Below are positions 62,013 to 64,000 of a stretch of DNA of 64,000 nt, one piece after another. Position 1 is the stretch's first letter; every line of letters begins with the position of its first letter. Made by a program: the position numbers and the translations under genes. The notes under the pieces were generated by a model. The model did no database searches. It was not told where the DNA came from and saw only the letters and a program-made list of their open reading frames with translations. This DNA is from Lethocerus indicus (taxonomy: Eukaryota; Arthropoda; Insecta; Hemiptera; Belostomatidae). The stretch is taken from NCBI GenBank assembly GCA_019843655.1, contig JACDQD010000002.1:7016585-7080584 (forward strand), in the 5' to 3' direction.

Positions 62013-63813
62013 CATTGTTACCTTGTCTGATGACGACTCCGTCCAATTAAGTAAATAATTTTTGCCGCAGTATTACAATTTGCACATAATCGTAAAGAGA
62101 GCAGGAATATTTGTATTGAAGAGAATCGCAGATAACTAATCCGCTCAGAATTGATGGTCCACAATGATGAGTACAATAAGTGGATGGAAGACGGATCTCG
62201 GTGTTGTTTCGAGAGTGACCAATGATTGGAAGGTGCGAGGGTGGTCTCGGTTTGGCCGGTGTGGAAGCGGTGTTTGGAGGGCTGTTGTTGGGCGGGGCGG
62301 GGGCTGATAAAAGTTTGATGGCCCCGTATCAGGTCTCACCTCAGCCGGCTCAATCTTAGCCCACCGCCCACTTCCGACCTTTTCAAACGCTTACCCGTGG
62401 AGGGAGGACCGCGGAAAGAATTCATGAGATTCACTTTCATCTTGAACAAATCCTTTGGCGGCTCGACTGCTCGGCTGTTGCACCCGACCCAACGATGGCG
62501 ACCCTCCCGACGCCCGATAAAATATTCACCGACCTCCCCCCTCGCTCCCCACTCTCTCTATATATATATATATCCTGAATAAGTTTTTCCAGCGTCGAAA
62601 GATGACATTTGATATATTTATTTTGCGTACAGACCTTCGCAATAATGTGGACTGACAATGTTTCACGATTCAGTATAAAGACACTATACCATAAAGTTGA
62701 TCATCTCGTAAAAGTACAATATTCGACATCGAATACTTGGGAAACCTCAGTGTCGTAAATATCTTATATATAATCCATTCGCGGTAGTTTAAGTCTCATC
62801 CATATATAACAGTGTAACTATGGGTAAGCGGCAATTGAACGCACTCTGAAGTGGAGAGGTGCGACAGTGCCAAGTGAAAAGAGTGATAAGCACTTGGACC
62901 GATATTTATACTGAAAATGGTTCGAAACAAATTGCAAATATAAACTTTACATTGAGCCACTCAGAATAGAAAGGTAAGGTTGCCAGGTGGGAGGGGACAG
63001 AGTAAACATTAGTGTGAGTAGAAAGATAATTAAACCTGACTAAAGGTCCACGACTAAAGGATCTCGACTAATACATGCAAATATAATCGGACTGTCGGAG
63101 GGCGGACCCTCGAATCTCGGGAAACTGGATTTACCGTTTTAAATACAATTTCTTTATTCATAGACCACGACCGCCAACCCTGAGCCCCTTCAAATATTTC
63201 GTTTGATAAATTCGTACGAAATACCTTCACAGGTGACCACAATTCATCGGGACGAATCCCGTGATCACTCGCAATAAATTATCAAAATTGATACCTACAA
63301 TACGTTAACTAATTATTATTATTATATTAATTAATGCTTACATCTTATAATAGGCGCAGATAAAGTGGATTAACAATACCCGGACACACAACAATCTGAA
63401 GATTAGAATGTAACTGGCGTAAAATGCCCTAACAATAAAACATTAAAAACCGGCCCCTGTCAATAAATTAGTTACCTCGGTTACAATTGTTACCTTTATA
63501 TATTATCGTACCTATGTATATTATAAAAATGTAATGTACATAATTAAAGAAGTTATGACTTGTAAAAGCCTTAACTCATTTAGATCTGCGGGCGTAAAAT
63601 ATTCGTACACAGGATGGTTAGTCTAATTTATGCTTATAGAGCGCGCGAAAAGTAGCGGTATACGATCGGACGTTATAAATACTAGAAAACAAAATACTAT
63701 TTTTTTTGTGTTGTAGGACTACTACTATTGTGTAGTAGGCCAACCACAATTTAAAGAAAACTACCGGCGAAAGGAAGAAAGGCGGAATATTATCCCTTGC
63801 TCTATGGCCTCCG

Positions 63814-63895
63814 CGGGGAAAAAGGGAGGAGGGGAGAGAGTGAAAATCGAAGTGAGTGTGAGAGTGAGAAGGGCAGAGGGAGAGAGGGAATAGTT
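63814..63895 (+). repeat. Purine-rich GAGTGAG/GAGAG tract
   Basis: Near-pure purine sequence with degenerate GAGTGAGTGTGAGAGTGAGA units, resembling the flank of the (GA)n tract at 3.5 kb. Confidence 0.9.
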
Positions 63896-64000
63896 AGAAG
63901 GGTTGGGGAGGAGTAGAGGGTGAATGGGGTTAGGATGATTATCTTCCCCACCCCCCTCCACCCAAGACACCACCCCCGACCACCAGCCACCACATCCGCA

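Larger units (their letters stand above)
59892..64000. other. No gene seen
   Basis: Purine and pyrimidine tracts, the weak LTR candidate, a tRNA-like A-box word on the minus strand near 61368-61392, and a hairpin CCAAGTG/CACTTGG at 62870-62897 in an AGTG-rich patch. A minus-strand frame at about 62410-62590 ends in a donor-like GGTAAGC but runs through a TA repeat and is not credited. Confidence 0.5.

Noticed and set aside
62410..62590. Minus-strand open frame ending at a donor-like GGTAAGC
   Set aside because: The frame runs through a TA microsatellite and overlaps another open frame of similar length.
1..64000. CRISPR array, rRNA or operon
   Set aside because: No regularly spaced direct repeats, no rRNA-like sequence and no clustered long ORFs were seen.

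Overview
The window looks like non-repetitive, AT-rich nuclear DNA of an animal, most likely an arthropod, taken almost entirely from intron or intergenic space. Reasons: there are no operon-like ORFs; the one convincing coding block is a single immunoglobulin-domain exon with clean splice sites; and the debris present (a 5'-truncated Jockey-type LINE with an AATA-repeat tail, a MITE-like inverted-repeat element, degenerate tRNA-derived heads, GA/CT/TA microsatellites) is typical of arthropod genomes. I cannot assign order or species. Most open reading frames of 60-170 codons sit in GC-rich patches, are open in several frames at once, and look like chance.

Layout. 1-8.6 kb: AT-rich intronic or intergenic DNA with a (GA)n tract near 3.5 kb and a GGA/GGT tract near 4.5 kb. 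8644-9006 (minus): a 363-bp, phase 1-1 exon encoding one V-type Ig domain. 9-16 kb: no supported gene. 16.14-16.41 kb: a 58-bp perfect inverted repeat with a 96-bp loop, flanked by a 14-bp direct repeat. 16.4-37 kb: no supported gene; a G-quadruplex motif at 20.8 kb, a (TA)25 tract at 29.0 kb and tRNA-like remnants. 37.24-37.31 kb: a tRNA-like element with A and B boxes. 44.5-44.7 kb: a long pyrimidine tract. 47.84 kb (minus): an acceptor fused directly to a donor, a candidate recursive splice site in the same orientation as the Ig exon. 54.66-55.32 kb: a 663-bp element with 131-bp imperfect terminal inverted repeats. 58.79-59.07 kb (minus): a candidate 3'-terminal coding exon. 59.24-59.89 kb: the LINE 3' end with target-site duplications. 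61.77-62.01 kb: a weak solo-LTR candidate. The rest is purine/pyrimidine tracts and unique DNA.

How it fits together. The simplest reading is that much of the window lies inside long introns of a minus-strand gene for a secreted or cell-surface Ig-domain protein. The symmetric phase 1-1 exon and the possible recursive splice site agree with that, but no second exon of the same gene was identified, so the gene's extent is unknown. No intact mobile element and no new multi-gene system was found. The most unusual items are the 58-bp perfect hairpin with its target-site-like flanks and the zero-length-exon splice signature.
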